Source of the DNA: Antedon mediterranea
Lineage: Eukaryota; Echinodermata; Crinoidea; Comatulida; Antedonidae
Assembly: GCF_964355755.1 (NCBI RefSeq)
Contig: NC_092678.1
Location: forward strand, 21,238,922-21,302,921
Direction: 5' to 3'
DNA length: 64,000 nucleotides
In this document: positions 11,035 through 23,870 of the stretch, in pieces
How positions within the stretch are numbered: the stretch's first letter is position 1
Layout: the number at the start of each line of letters is the position of its first letter
Program-made: the position numbers and the translations under genes
Notes under the pieces: model-generated
Seen by the model: the letters and a program-made list of their open reading frames with translations, nothing else
Databases searched by the model: none
Told to the model about the DNA's origin: nothing

Positions 11035-13742
11035 TCACACTCGAACAGTTAATCCTAGAGCAAGTGACTTTGGAGTCTGCCTTCTTCCTTTCCAAGCAAG
11101 GTACAGGATGTCCTGGCTTATCGATAAAATTTTCGTTCGAGTTTCTTCAGTAACATCTGAAAATGAGGTTTGTATAGTATCTTCTGCAGCACCAACACAC
11201 TTTGCGATTAGATTAAACAACTCATATGGCACAATTTCAGATATGTCAACATCATTAATGTCCGCTGCTCTTGGAGGCCATTCACTCTGCATACCTTTGT
11301 TTGATTTGATGGCATTATTTACTATCGTACCTGCAAGTACATTTTATAGCATTGGGTGAATGAAACATAGTAATAATAAATTTATATAAAGCATATACTG
11401 TATTGTGTACAGCATTTATGATCGACACCACTTACTATCATAACAGTTTTGTTTTTTGAGTGTATACAGCTTTCACCTCTTTGATCCACAGCATTTCCTT
11501 AATTATGCAATAACATTTATTGTTGTTATTTAAAAATAAACCAATATATACAAGTTATTGTATTTTAACCGTACCTGCAAAATATAGAGTCCTTAGTTTG
11601 TCTCTATTGTCACCATCAGTGGAGATTTCGTGTGTTGTAGAAGTAGTTGGAATATCTATGTCATACTTTGATGATTCATCTGTCTCCGTTGTACTTTTTC
11701 CTGATGACAAAAATGGATCAGCCACAAATCCAGGGGATACATTGCTAAAGTACACCAGAACTGATTCATTTCTAATTAAGAAAAAATAAATAAAATATTT
11801 AGTTTGACCAATCCACAAAAAGATTTTTTTTTTAAATTATCCCTGGTGAAATAATCATTTAATATAAACACACTAAGCAACTAACCTTCTTGTGGGTGAA
11901 TAAAAAATTAGGTTAGGATAATCCATCTTGAGCTTCTTCTTCAACACGTCTGATCTATAAATAACACATTAATTGATTATAATTAATTGTAACATAGATA
12001 CAATGAAGAAATTATTACAGTAACTGGATCTCAAAATTATTTCATCGTTTTTAAGAAGGAATCGACAGCCTACCTTATAGTTGACAAGTAAACTTTTTCT
12101 GTTTTTTCAATTGATTTCATGAAAAGCTTTTGGAGTTTTGCGAGTCTTAGTATCTCCTGTCCATACTGTAACCGTTTATCAATTGCATCTCTGCAAAATA
12201 CCTTATAGCTTTGCTTATATGTTAAAAAAACACTTTCCAATTCCCTGTAAATAATAATAAATACTGTATTATTAAAATATATTTTAATATTTTATAGATT
12301 TTGGTGTTTAAAAATTCAACATTTAGACTGAAGCAAATAAATAAAAAATTAAAAGTGTAAATTAAAAAAACCAACAGAGTTTTAGAAAGTTACGTTTTAC
12401 TCACTTTCCAGAATCATGTCGTTTACGTGAATTAACAACTATTTTGGTGTAGTTTTTGTAACATTGGTCATGATATCGCACTTCAATACAAGCACAGCTT
12501 TTGCCTCGAATGTCTTTTAAAATACTTTCGTCCTCTCTCATTTCTGCAGCTTTTCGCAACATTCCTGTCATAAATCAAATCAACAAAAGCAATAGTGTGT
12601 AATTCCTAAATGATTGAAATGATATTTTGTTATGCATAACTACAGCATGGAGATATAAAATGTATAGCTCCATGTACACTATATAGCAAAGGTTCACATG
12701 GAAGAAATGTCCTGGAACACCTCATTATGCTGTACAGTAGGAAGGTTTTCTAATTGGATTACATCAGTTGAGCCTGCAAAACTCATTATAGGATGGGGAT
12801 TAGAAAGCAGATTGATTAATTAACCATATGTTTACAAATTTAAAGGATAGGAGAAACAACAATAACAAGTAAATTTTTTTTCTTCAAATAATTACCTGCA
12901 TCATCTGTTAAAGCCTTTCTTAATTTATCATGACCTCTTTTGCCTTGGATCGTCACTAATTTGTCTTGCAATTTACAAATGATACATTTCTTTGGCAAAA
13001 TAGTGGCTTTTTGAACCATTGCTGTGGCTGAACTACTTCTCAAAAAATGCTTGGCCCTCTTAACTGGTGGCTCATCTGGGCTCTCACTGTCTCCTGCTTG
13101 GGATCTCTTTTTGGCAACTCTTGTTTCAGCCTAAACATCAATTTCAACGTATAATTAATTTATACAGCATTTTATTTTGTCTTATATAGAGCCTATATTG
13201 GTATTTACCTAAAATTAATTTTGTAGCCTACTGAATAATATATACTGTATAATATAATATGGCCTAGGCCTAGGGCCTGGTACTACAGTAGTAGAAAGCC
13301 CAATCAACAACCAAGCACAGAAACTAAGGGCACAATATAGATCTATAAGTAAGTGCAGTAGCACCCTATATACTGTATCATTTAACTATATTATTAACTC
13401 TTAGAGTATTCTGATAATAATCGAAACCAAATATTACCTTTTTTAGTCGAGATGTATCAGTATATCGCCTGTAACAGGTAGCATGAAAACCTAAGCCTGA
13501 TGCTCGCGTACGACATCGTCAAACGATTTACCTTCATCAGACATACCAAGCTCCGTCAAATGTATGGCGATTTCCTTGCCGTCTCCATCTAATTTTATCC
13601 AACTCTTTGAACAGAGCAACACTTTATTCCATCGAATCTCAGTAATTGGACTGATAATTTCATTTGAATGCTTGTAAATTTGGAAAAAACAGTTCAACTT
13701 TACTTTGTCTGAGCGAGAAGATCCTTCCTCGTCGGACGCCAT
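11035..13742 (-). CDS. Uncharacterised protein with HxxCYxxYT motifs, eight exons
   Basis: Exons on the minus strand are 13742-13532, 13490-13438, 13130-12896, 12564-12405, 12244-12074, 11954-11886, 11771-11575 and 11330-11035. All junction phases close, giving 463 residues. GFHATCYRRYTD lies at residues 71-82, CIIC at 137-140 and YHDQCYKNYT at 197-206, so a C-x2-C...H-x2-C zinc site is likely (inferred). The C-terminal part holds SPTRRNESVLVYFS and KGRRQTPKSLALGLTVR. From memory these motifs match a large uncharacterised family in corals, fish and other aquatic animals, in which the protein continues well beyond this point; here a TGA follows after one further residue. The exon 1-2 junction is doubtful: it needs a 41-nt intron or else marks a frameshift. 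The start is the first ATG, with a CCAAT box 54 bp upstream. The gene could be an active host gene or a decayed mobile-element gene. Confidence 0.7.
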
Positions 13743-13830
13743 TTCGTGTTTACATCGTGCTGATTTTGACGTCTGCTGCCTAAACGTCGCGTATGATTGG
13801 TTTAACTGATGTCATGTGATACAAAATGGC
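13743..13830 (-). promoter_or_regulatory. Promoter region of the uncharacterised gene
   Basis: A CCAAT box on the minus strand (attgg at 13796-13800) sits 54 bp upstream of the ATG, within a CpG-containing segment (acgtcgcgta). tgatgtcatgtgat follows immediately. The closeness to the inverted block at 13893 suggests divergent transcription. Confidence 0.4.
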
Positions 13831-13892
13831 AACTGCGAAAATATATTCTTTTATACTTTTAAAATCAAGATTTCTTTAAAATGTCAGGAAAA

Positions 13893-14010
13893 TTTTCGTG
13901 GAACTTTTTAATACGTGATTAATTTATTTTTATGTATATGAATCAAGAGAGTTCACTTATTATGCTTAATGAGGAACAAGAACAAATGTTTTTATCTTCA
14001 CCGTAAGGCC
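13893..14010 (+). repeat. Right copy of the inverted block
   Basis: Partner of 9841-9969. A short reading frame begins at an ATG in tatgaatcaagag (MNQESSLIMLNEEQEQ...) and meets a donor-like gtaagg at 14003. This could be the first exon of a plus-strand transcript that enters the repeat block, but no coding continuation was found. Confidence 0.6.
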
Positions 14011-14019
14011 TAATGGAGG

Positions 14020-14650
14020 TATGTTTTATTTTACATCTAAAATATACATAATTCAAAGATATTTAACTACCAGAGGCAATTATAATAAAACTATTACTGT
14101 ATAGTGCTTTGTTGGAAAATTTTAATTAGTAAAGATACTTGAATTTGTTAGATTTATACAGCTCAAACTGAGCTCTTGTAGTGCGCCCGACCCCTGCTTG
14201 AGAAGGTGAACCCTTGAGAAACCATGTTTCTTTCGCCCACTGTTCAACAAACGGACCTCATCTCATTTTCTGACTGCCTTTATTCAGATTATGTGTACAT
14301 TATTAGACTTCTATATTGCAGTGTTTGTTTCTATTTAAATGCAAGATGTGTAGAATCTTTATTCGCCGTTAATATTCTTCCAAGATGAAGCTGTTTTCTG
14401 GTCTAATTTTTTTTTCTGATCATCCCTGTCGCACACCTAGTCACACGCGCGTCAGCGGCGGCGATGGAAAATAATAGCGGCGGCCACCAAATCCAAACTA
14501 AATGATTTATGAAGGCCTGTACTATGGTCTATTTCTTTGTTATTTTATGCAAAATTACTGTTAAATCAATGCAGTGGATTTCTGGTATTTTAAGATTAGA
14601 AATTTGGTTTTGGAGAGTTTTAATTTTTAATTACAGGATGGACCAACTGT
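14020..14650. other. Non-coding stretch with one CpG-rich patch
   Basis: The segment 14440-14490 is GC-rich (gcgcgtcagcggcggcgatgg) and contains a 13-codon open frame that ends in TGA. It could be a 5' UTR of a plus-strand transcript. Nothing else was recognised here. Confidence 0.35.
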
Positions 14651-14699
14651 GATGTGTTCCAGCCTCTGTGTCGTTGGTGCATTGGTGTACAAGTTGGTG

Positions 14700-17095
14700 G
14701 TGTTTTTATTTTCTTAATTCACAAATATACAAATAAAATACAAAGGTGTTGGTGTCTTTTTTATTTTATTTCACAAAATAAAATAAAAATGTGTTTATAA
14801 AATGTCTATTTTAATTTTAATTCACAAATTTATGAAACAAAATACATGTTGGGGTTTATACATGTTGGCATTTATACATGTTGGCATCTAATATTTCTTT
14901 TACAAAATGACAAACTAAAATACAATAATGTTTGTTGGTATTTATTTTCACAAAATACAAATGTGCATTGGTGCCAATTTTTTATTTACAAATATATGGT
15001 TGTGTCTATTTTTATTCACATATTTACAAAATAAAATAAGGTGTGTATGGTGTCTATTTTTTTTTTTATTTCACAAATTTACTGTTTGCTGCCCTCTTTA
15101 TCTATAAACTTTTTTTAATGTAAACTTTTAGGCATGGGCATTCTTAAATAACACTCAACATTTACAATCAAATACAAATATGTGTTGGGTGTCTATTTTT
15201 TATTTTCAAAATAAAATGTCTATTTTTTATTTATTTCACAAAATGAAATACAAATATGTGTTTGGTTTTTTTTATTTCACAAATATGTGTTGGGTGTCTG
15301 GTTTTTTTATTTCACAAATATGTGTTGTGTGTCATTTTTTATTTCACAAATATGTGTTGGGTGTCTGGTTTTTTTATTTCACAAATATGTGTTGGGTGTC
15401 TGGTTTTTTTATTTCACAAATACAAACAAAAATGTTGGTGTAAATTTTTTATTTCTAAATATTTGTAGGGGTTCATGAAATAAAATACAAATGTGTTGGG
15501 TGTCTATTTTTTTATTTTACAAAATGAAATACGAAATATGCGTTCGGTTTTTTTTTTTATTTCACAAATATGTGTTGGGTGTCTATTTTTTATTTTCAAA
15601 ATAAAATGTCTATTTTTTTTTTAGTTCACAAAATGAAATATAAATATGTGTTGTGTGTCTATTTTTTTATTTCACAAAATAAAATATAAATAGGTGCCTA
15701 ATTTTGTTTTTACACAAATTAAAATACATATATGTGTTGGGTGTCTATTTTTTTATTTCACAAATATGTGTTGGGTGTCTGGTTTTTTTATTTCACAAAT
15801 ATGTGTTGTGTGTAAATTTTTATTTCACAAAATACAAAAAAAATGTTACCTGTAAATTTTTTATTTCTAAATATTTGTAGGGGTTCATGAAATATGAAAT
15901 AAAATACAAATGTGTTGGGTGTCTATTTTTTTATTTCACAAAATAAAATATAAATAGGTGCCTAATTTTGTTTTTACACAAATTAAAATACATATATGTG
16001 TTGGGTGTCTTTTTTTTTATTTCACAAATATGTGTTGGGTGTCTGGTTTTTTTATTTCACAAATATGTGTTGTGTGTCATTTTTTATTTCAAAAAATCCA
16101 AAAAAAATGTTAGTGTAAATTTGTTATTTCTAAATATTTGTAGGGGTTCATGAAATAAAATATAAATAGGTGCCTAATTTTGTTTTTCCACAAATTAAAA
16201 TACATATATGTGTTGGTGCATATTTTTTTTATTTCACAAATATGTGTTGGGTGTCTGGTTTTTTTATTTGACAAATATGAGTTGTGTGTCATTTTTTATT
16301 TCACAAAATCCAAAAAAAATGTTGGTGTAAATTTTTTATTTCTAAATATTTGTAGGGGTTCATGAAATAAAATATAAATAGGTGCCTAATTTTGTTTTTC
16401 CACAAATTAAAATACATATATGTGTTGGTACATATTTTTTTTTAATAAAAAAAAAAAAATACAAATAGGTGTTGTTGAATGTTTATCTTTTTTCATTTCA
16501 CAAAACAGAATTTTCTTTAATTTTCAAAAATAAAATACAAAATATGTATTTGTAATTTTTTTTTTTATTTCACAAATATGTGTTGGTTGTCATTTTATTT
16601 TACAAAATAAAATGCAAATATATCTTTTGTCTATTTTCTAATTTAATTCACAAATTTATTGTTTGCTGCCATCTTTGCCTACAAACTTCTTTTACTGTAA
16701 GTTTTAGCCCATGGAAGTGAGACCCAGCCATTGAAAGCCATTTGAAGTCTGACCCTGCCATTTGAAGTCTGACCCAGACATTGGAAGTCTGACACAGCCA
16801 TTGGAAGCCTGACACAGCCATTTGAAGTCTGACCCAGACATTGGAAGTCTGACACAGCCATTGGAAGCTTGACACAGCCGTTGGATGCCAAATCAGCATT
16901 TTTAATTTACATATGTACAAAATAAAATACATTATTATATGCATTTGGTTTTGTTATTATTCATAAGTGGTGTGTGTCTATTTTTTGCATATTTACAAAA
17001 TTTAAAAAAATACATTGTTTTTTAATTTTATGTGAGTTTTTTTTTAATTCAAACATTTAAAAAATAAAATAAAGTGTTTGTTTTTATTTTTTATT
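14700..17095. repeat. AT-rich minisatellite block (tgtgttgggtgtctattttt...)
   Basis: Degenerate units of about 35-60 bp are built from tgtgttgggtgtct followed by a T-run, atttcacaaa and an A-rich half. At 15280-15425 the 35 bp form is nearly regular. A larger unit of roughly 215 bp, marked by tatttgtaggggttcatgaa, recurs near 15460, 15875, 16132 and 16345. Open frames here are repeat artefacts. Confidence 0.85.
16720..16885. repeat. 20 bp repeat array, about 8 units
   Basis: The unit is close to agtctgacacagccattgga. It interrupts the AT-rich block and belongs to the same family as the arrays at 23424, 27287 and 30807. Confidence 0.85.
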
Positions 17096-17157
17096 TTGAT
17101 TCACCTATATTTACTGCTTGCTGCCCTCTTTACCTTTCTACTTTTTTTTTCTGTATA

Positions 17158-17425
17158 GTCCGTGAAAGCCGGACACCGTCACTGGAAACCGGACGCAGTC
17201 GCTGAGAGCCAGAAGCGATCGCTGAAAACCAAATACATTCGCTGGAAGACGGACACAGTCGCATAAAGCCGGACGAGGTCACTGAAAGCCAAACGCATTC
17301 GCTAGTAGCCGGACGCAGTCAACTAAAGCCGGGCTCAAAGACGGTCATGCTCGCTCAAAGCCAACCGCGCTCGCTCAAAGCCAGCTGCACTCGCTCAAAG
17401 CCAGCCGCGCTAGCTCAAAGCCATT
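17158..17425. repeat. Diverged GC-rich 20 bp repeat array
   Basis: About 13 units are close to agccggacgcagtcgctgaa. They align position by position with agtctgacacagccattgga, mostly through transitions, so this appears to be an older or CpG-retaining branch of the same family. It is one of the most GC-rich stretches of the repeat block. Confidence 0.7.
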
Positions 17426-18000
17426 AAAAAATAATCTGCATTATTATTTTCTTTTATTTATTTTGTTTATTTACTTTTTTCTGCTTCTAAATTTATAGGT
17501 ATACAGCTTTCTTCAGATGTCATGAGATGTGCAGACAAATGTTCACCAACACATTTTTTGTGTGTGTATATATAACCTAAAATAGGAGGGCTATAAATGA
17601 TGCTATCAATAAAGTTATGTATTAAATAATACCTAAATTATTTTAATAACCAATTGATATATTTTATTTTGCAGTTCAAATCAGATTGCTCAATGGAAGT
17701 TTCTTATCAGTTATTTTTGTTATAATTTTATCTTTATGTCTTTCAGTTTTCTTTATATTTCATTCATATTCCATTTTAAATTTTGCCATGTCGATTGCAG
17801 TTTTCTCTGCATTTTTTGGATACTAAAACTGATGGTTCATGATATTGTTTCTGTATCAAGTTTGCTGACTGGTATGGTCTAATGGTAAACATGCAACTGA
17901 TTCATATTTTTTTTTTTTTTTTTTTTTGCCCTCTTTTGCTGTGTCTGACTGAAGTACAAATGATGGATCTAGGTTTCTTCAGTCTCCTTGCAGCAATTAG
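17426..18000. other. Unique AT-rich spacer between repeat arrays
   Basis: No gene was found. A T-run of about 20 lies near 17908. The stretch ends in ggtttcttcagtctccttgc, which resembles the block that recurs inside the following satellite. Confidence 0.4.
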
Positions 18001-18544
18001 TCTACACCAAGATGATTCACATCATCCTAACAAGTCTACACCAAGATGATTCACATCATCCTAACAAGTCTACACCAAGATGATTCACATCATCCTAACA
18101 AGTCTACACCAAGATGATTCACATCATCCTAACAAGTCTACACCAAGATGATTCACATCATCCTAACAAGTCTACACCAAGATGATTCACATCATCCTAA
18201 CAAGTCTACACCAAGATGATTCACATCATCCTAACAAGTCTACACCAAGATGATTCACATCATCCTAACAAGTCTACACCAAGATGATTCACATCATCCT
18301 AACAAGTCTACACCAAGATGATTCACATCATCCTAACAAGTCTACACCAAGATGATTCACATCATCCTAACAAGTCTACACCAAGATGATTCACATCATC
18401 CTAACAAGTCTACACCAAGATGATTCACATCATCCTAACAAGTCTACACCAAGATGATTCACATCATCCTAACAAGTCTACACCAAGATGATTCACATCA
18501 TCCTAACAAGTCTACACCAAGATGATTCACATCATCCTAACAAG
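18001..18544. repeat. Perfect tandem array, 16 x 34 bp
   Basis: The unit starts tctacaccaagatgattcac and ends atcctaacaag. Sixteen copies follow head to tail without a visible difference (544 bp = 16 x 34 exactly). The next unit at 18545 already differs and starts the degenerate 38 bp satellite. There are no spacers, so this is not a CRISPR array. Confidence 0.97.
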
Positions 18545-21500
18545 TCTACATCAAGATGATTGACGTCAACCTTAACAGCAAGTCTACACCAAGACGATTG
18601 ATGTCAACCTGAACAACAAGTCTACACCAAGAAGATTGATGTCAACCCTAACAGCAAGTCTACATCAAGAAGATAGACGTCAACCTTCACAGCAAGTTTA
18701 CATAAAGACGATTGACGTCAACCTTAACAGCAAGTCTACACCAAAACGAATGATGTCAAACTTTGGTTACGTTCAACACTTATTTCACCATTTTTAAACC
18801 CTGTCCCTTCCCCCTTCCAAATTGTCCTTAGTGTGCAACATTTACATCCAGTTGCTTTTTTCAAAGTTTGTCATGCTTTAGCGCAACATTCTTGCCTTTG
18901 CAATAGCACTGACTCTCTTGTCTTTTTTAAAATCTTGACCTCTTTTAATTGCTTTCTCTGATGTACCATACAAAAGGTGGGTTTAGGTTTCTTCAATCTC
19001 TTTACAGCAAGTCTACATGAAGACAAGTGATGTCTACTTAAAGTGTAAATGAAGTAGATAGCTGACGTCAAATTGCAATGCAAAAAAGGCATTTAATTTA
19101 GGTTACATTCAGTCGTAATTCCACCATTTTCAAGTCCTCATCCCATCCCTCCTATTTCAAAATCGTACAAAATGTTTTTTTACGTCGCACATAACATCAA
19201 TTCCACATGAAGACAATGACGTCAACTCTAACAGCAAGACTACACCAAGATTGACGTCAACTTTAACAGCAAGTCTACATCAAGATGATTCACATCAACC
19301 TAACACATCAACATGAAGACGATTGACGTCAACCTTAACAGCAAGTCTACACCAAAACGAACGATGTCAAACTGTGGTTACGTTCAGCACCATTTTTAAA
19401 CCCTGTCCCTTCCCCCTTCCAAATTGTCCTTAGTGTGCAACATTTCCATCCAGTTGCTTTTTTCAAGGTTTGTTATGCTTTAGAGCAACATTCTTGCTTT
19501 TGCAGTAGCACCGACTCTCTTTACATCAAGTCTACCTGAAGACAAGTGATGTCAATTTGAAGTCTAAATTCAGTATTTAATTCCACCATTCTTAAGTGCT
19601 CATCCCATCCCTCCTATTTCAAAATCGTACAAAATGTTTTAAATCACACATAACATCAATTCCACATGAAGAAAAATGATGTCAACCTAAACAGAAAGTC
19701 TACATGAAGAATATTAAAGATGTATTGTCCCTTTGTCAAATTCCCAAAAAATTAAAAAAAAAGATTTCGAAACTATTTAACTTGTGAATTACTCTTTTCA
19801 GATCTTGCTTCTATGAAGGTATATTGAAGGTATCAATCAACGGCAAGTCTACATGAAGACGAATGACTTCAACCATAACAGCAAGTCTACACCAAGATTG
19901 ACGTCAACCATATCAGCAAAAGTCTACACCAAGACGATTGATGTCAAACTTAACAGCAAGTCTACACCAAGAAGATTGATGTCAACCTTAAAATCAAGTC
20001 TACATCAAGACGATTGACGTCAGCCTTAACAGCAAGTCTACACCAAGAAGATTGATGTCAACCTTAAAAGCAAGTCAACATCAAGACGATTGACGTCAAC
20101 CTTAACAGCAAGTCTACACCAAGAAGATTGATGTCAACCTTAACAGCAAATCTACACCAAGACAATAGATGTCAACCTTAACAGCAAATCTACACCAAGA
20201 CAATAGATGTCAACCTTAACAGCAAGTCTACACATAGACGATTGACGTCAACCTTAACAGCAAGTCTACCCCGAAGTCTACACCAAGACGATTGACGTCC
20301 CATCCCTCCTATTTCAAAATCGTACACAATTTTGTTTTACGTCACACATAACATCAATTCCACATGAAGACAATGATGTCAACCCTAACAGCAACACTAC
20401 ACCAAGATTGACGTCAACCTTAACAGCAAGTCTACATCAAGATGATTCACATCAACCTAACAAGTCTACATAAAGACGATTGACGTCAACCTTAACAGCA
20501 AGTCTACACCAAAAGGAACGATGTCAAAAAATGTGGTTACGTTTAGCACTTAATTTCACCATTTTTAAACCCTGTCCCTTCCCCCTTCCAAATTGTCCTT
20601 AGTGTGCAACATTTCCATCTATTTGCTTTTTTCAAAGTTTATTATGCTTTAGCGCAACATTCTTGCCTTTGCAATAGCACTGACTCTCTTTTTTAAAATC
20701 TTGACCTCTTTTAATTGCTTTTTCTGATGTACTGTACAAAAGGTTGGTTTAGGTTTCTTCAATCTCCTTACAGCAAGTCTACATGAAAACAATTGATTTC
20801 AAATTGAAGTCTACACGAAGAAGATGCAAAATATAAGACATTTAATTTAGGTTACATTCATTCTTAATTCCACCATTTTTAAGTCCTCATGCCATCCCTC
20901 CTATTTCAAAATCGTACAAAATGTTTTACATCACACATAACATCAATTCCACATGAAGACGAATGATGTCAACCTAAACAGAAAGTCTACATGAAGAATA
21001 TTAACTTAACAAGTCTACACTGAGAAGATTCATGATGTCAACTTTAACAGCAAGTCTACACCAAGACAATAGATGTCAACCTTAACAGCAAATCTACACC
21101 AAGACAATAGATGTCAACCTTAACAGCAAGTCTACACGAAGACGAATTTTGATTAATTAAATTAATTGTATCGACATATGAATATATATTTAACTTGTGA
21201 TTACTCTTTTCAGATCTTGCTTCTATGAAGGTATATTGAAGGTATCAATCTTAACGACAAGTCAACATGAAGACGAATGACTTCAACCATAACAGCAAGT
21301 CTACACCAAGATTGATGTCAACCATAACAGCAAGTCTACACCAAGAAATTGATGTCAACCTTAACAGCAAGTCTACACCAAGAAGATTGATGGCAACCTT
21401 AAAAGCAAGTTTACATCAAGACGATTGACGTCAACCTTAACAGCAAGTCTACACCAAGAAGATTGACGTCAACCTTAACAGCAAATCTACACCAAGACAA

Positions 21501-23423
21501 TAGATGTCAACCTTAACAGCAAGTCTACACAACGACGATTGACGTCAACCTTAACAGCAAGTCTACACCAAGAAGATTGATGTCAACCTTAAAAGCAAGT
21601 CTACATCAAGACGATTGACGTCAACCTTAACAGCAAGTCTACACCAAGACGATTGACGTCAACCTTAACAGCAAGTCTACACCAAGACAATAGATGTCAA
21701 CCTTAACAGCAAATCTACACCAAGACAATAGATGTCAACCTTAACAGCAAGTCTACACCAAGACAATAGATGTCAACCTTAACAGCAAGTCTACACCAAG
21801 AAGATTGATGTCAACCTTAAAAGCAAGTCTACATCAAGACGATTGACGTCAACCTTAACAGCAAGTCTACACCAAGACGATTGACGTCAACCTTAAACAG
21901 CAAGTCTACACCAAGATGATTGATGTCAATCTTAACAGCAAGTCTACACCAAGACGATTGATGTCAAACTTTGGTTATGTTCAGCACTTAATTTCACCAT
22001 TTTTAAATGCTGTCCTTTCCCACTTCCAAATTTTCCTTGTGCAACATTTCTATCCAGTTGCTTTTTTCACAGTTTGTTTAGCACAACATTCTTGTTTTTG
22101 CAATAGCACTGACTCCCTTGTCTTTTTTAAAATCTTGAACTCTTTTAATTGCTTTCTCTGATGTACTGTACAAAAGGTTGGTTTAGGTTTCTTCAATCTC
22201 CTTACAGCAAGTCTACATGAAAACAAGTGATTTCAAATTATAGTCTACACGAAGAAGATGCAAAATATAAGACATTTAATTTAGGTTACATTCAGTCTTA
22301 ATTCCACCATTTTTAGGTCCTCATACCATCCCTCCTATTTCTAAATCGTACAAAATGTTGCATACATCACACAGAGCATCAATTCCAGATGAAGACGAAT
22401 TATGTCAACTAAACAGAAAGTCTACACCAAGAAAATTGACATCAACCTTAACAGCAAGTCTACACCAAGACGATTGATGTCAACCTTAACAGCAAGTTTA
22501 CATGATGAAAGATAGGACACTTGCGTTACATTCAGAACTTTCAGAATGTTTAAGCTCTATCCCCTCCCTTTAATTTCAAAATCGTCCTTATTGTGCAATG
22601 TTTCCATGCAGCTGCTTTTTTCAGAGTTTGTGCTTTAGCGAAGCATTCTTAATTTTGCAACAGCACCGACAATTTTGTCTTATTTTTTTTCTTATTCTAT
22701 GATGTACAAAAGATGAGTCACAGGTTTCTTCGGTCTCTTTGCCCCAAGTTCATGTACATCAAGGCAATTGTAGTCAACCTTAACAGCAAGTCTACATCAA
22801 GACGATTGATGTCAACCTTAACAGCAAGTCCACATGAAGACGAATGACGTCAACCTTAACAGCAAGTCTACACCAAGACGATTGACATTAACCTTAACAG
22901 CAAGTCTACACCAAGACAATTGACGTCAAACTTTGGTTACGTTCAGCACTTATTTCATCATTTTTAAACCCTGTCCTTTCTTCCTTCCAAATTGTCCTTA
23001 GTGTGCAACATTTCCATCCAGTTGCTCTTTTAAAGTTTGTTATGCTTTAGCACGCCATTCTTGCTTTTGCAATAGCACGGAATTTCTTGTTTTTTTTAAA
23101 TCTTGACCTCTTTAAATTGCTTTCTCTGATGTACTGTACAAAAGGTGATTTTAGGTTTCTTCAATCTCTTTACAGCAAGTCTATATGAAAACAAGTGATG
23201 TCAAATTAAAGTCTACATGAAGAAGATATATGTCAAATTGCAGTGCAAAAGATAAAACATTTAATTTAGGTTACATTCAGTCTTAATTCCACCATTTGTA
23301 AGTCCTCATCCCATCCCTCGTAGTTCAAAATCGTACAAAATGTTGTTTTACTTCACACATAACATCAATTCCACATACAGAAGAATGATGTCAATCTGAA
23401 CAGAAAGTCTACATGAAGACGAG

Positions 23424-23870
23424 GTTGACACAGCTGTTGGAAGTCTGACCCAGCCATTGGAAGTCTGACACAGCCATTGGAAGTCTGACACAGCCATTGG
23501 AAGTCTGACGCAGCCATTGGAAGTCTGACGCAGCCATTGGAAGTCTGACAAAGCCATTGGAAGTCTGACACAGCCATTGGAAGTCTGACAAAGCCATGGA
23601 AAGTCTGACAAAGCCATGGAAAGTCTGACCCAGCTATTGGGAGTCAGACAAAGCCATTGGGAGTCAGACAAAGCCATTGGGAGTCAGACAAAGCCATTGG
23701 AAGTCTGACACAGCCATTGGAAGTCTGACACAGCCATTGGAAGTCTGACACAGCCATGGAAGTCTGACACAGCCATTGGAAGTCTGACACAGCCATTGGA
23801 AGTCTGACAGCCATTGGAAGTCTGACACAGCCGTTGGAAGTCTGACCCGCCATTAGAAGTCTGACCCCGC
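23424..23870. repeat. 20 bp repeat array, about 22 units
   Basis: The unit agtctgacacagccattgga appears with some 18-19 bp and substituted variants. All three minus-strand frames stay open because the unit has few stops, giving overlapping open frames of 60-110 codons that are not genes. Confidence 0.9.

Noticed and set aside
11520-11789. Plus-strand open frames over 10988-11789
   Set aside because: They are antisense shadows of exons 7 and 8 of the minus-strand gene.
15180-16365. Several FISQICVGCLVF-type open frames
   Set aside because: Artefacts of the tgtgttgggtgtct repeat, present in several frames.
18001-18544. CRISPR-like regular array
   Set aside because: Units are contiguous with no unique spacers and the genome is clearly animal; it is a tandem repeat.
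23348-23853. Repeat protein with QTSNGCVRLPMA-like periods on the minus strand (also at 30727-31147 and 16648-16944)
   Set aside because: A 20 bp unit without stops opens all three frames at once. The frames start and end with the array, and copy number varies between higher-order copies without regard to frame.
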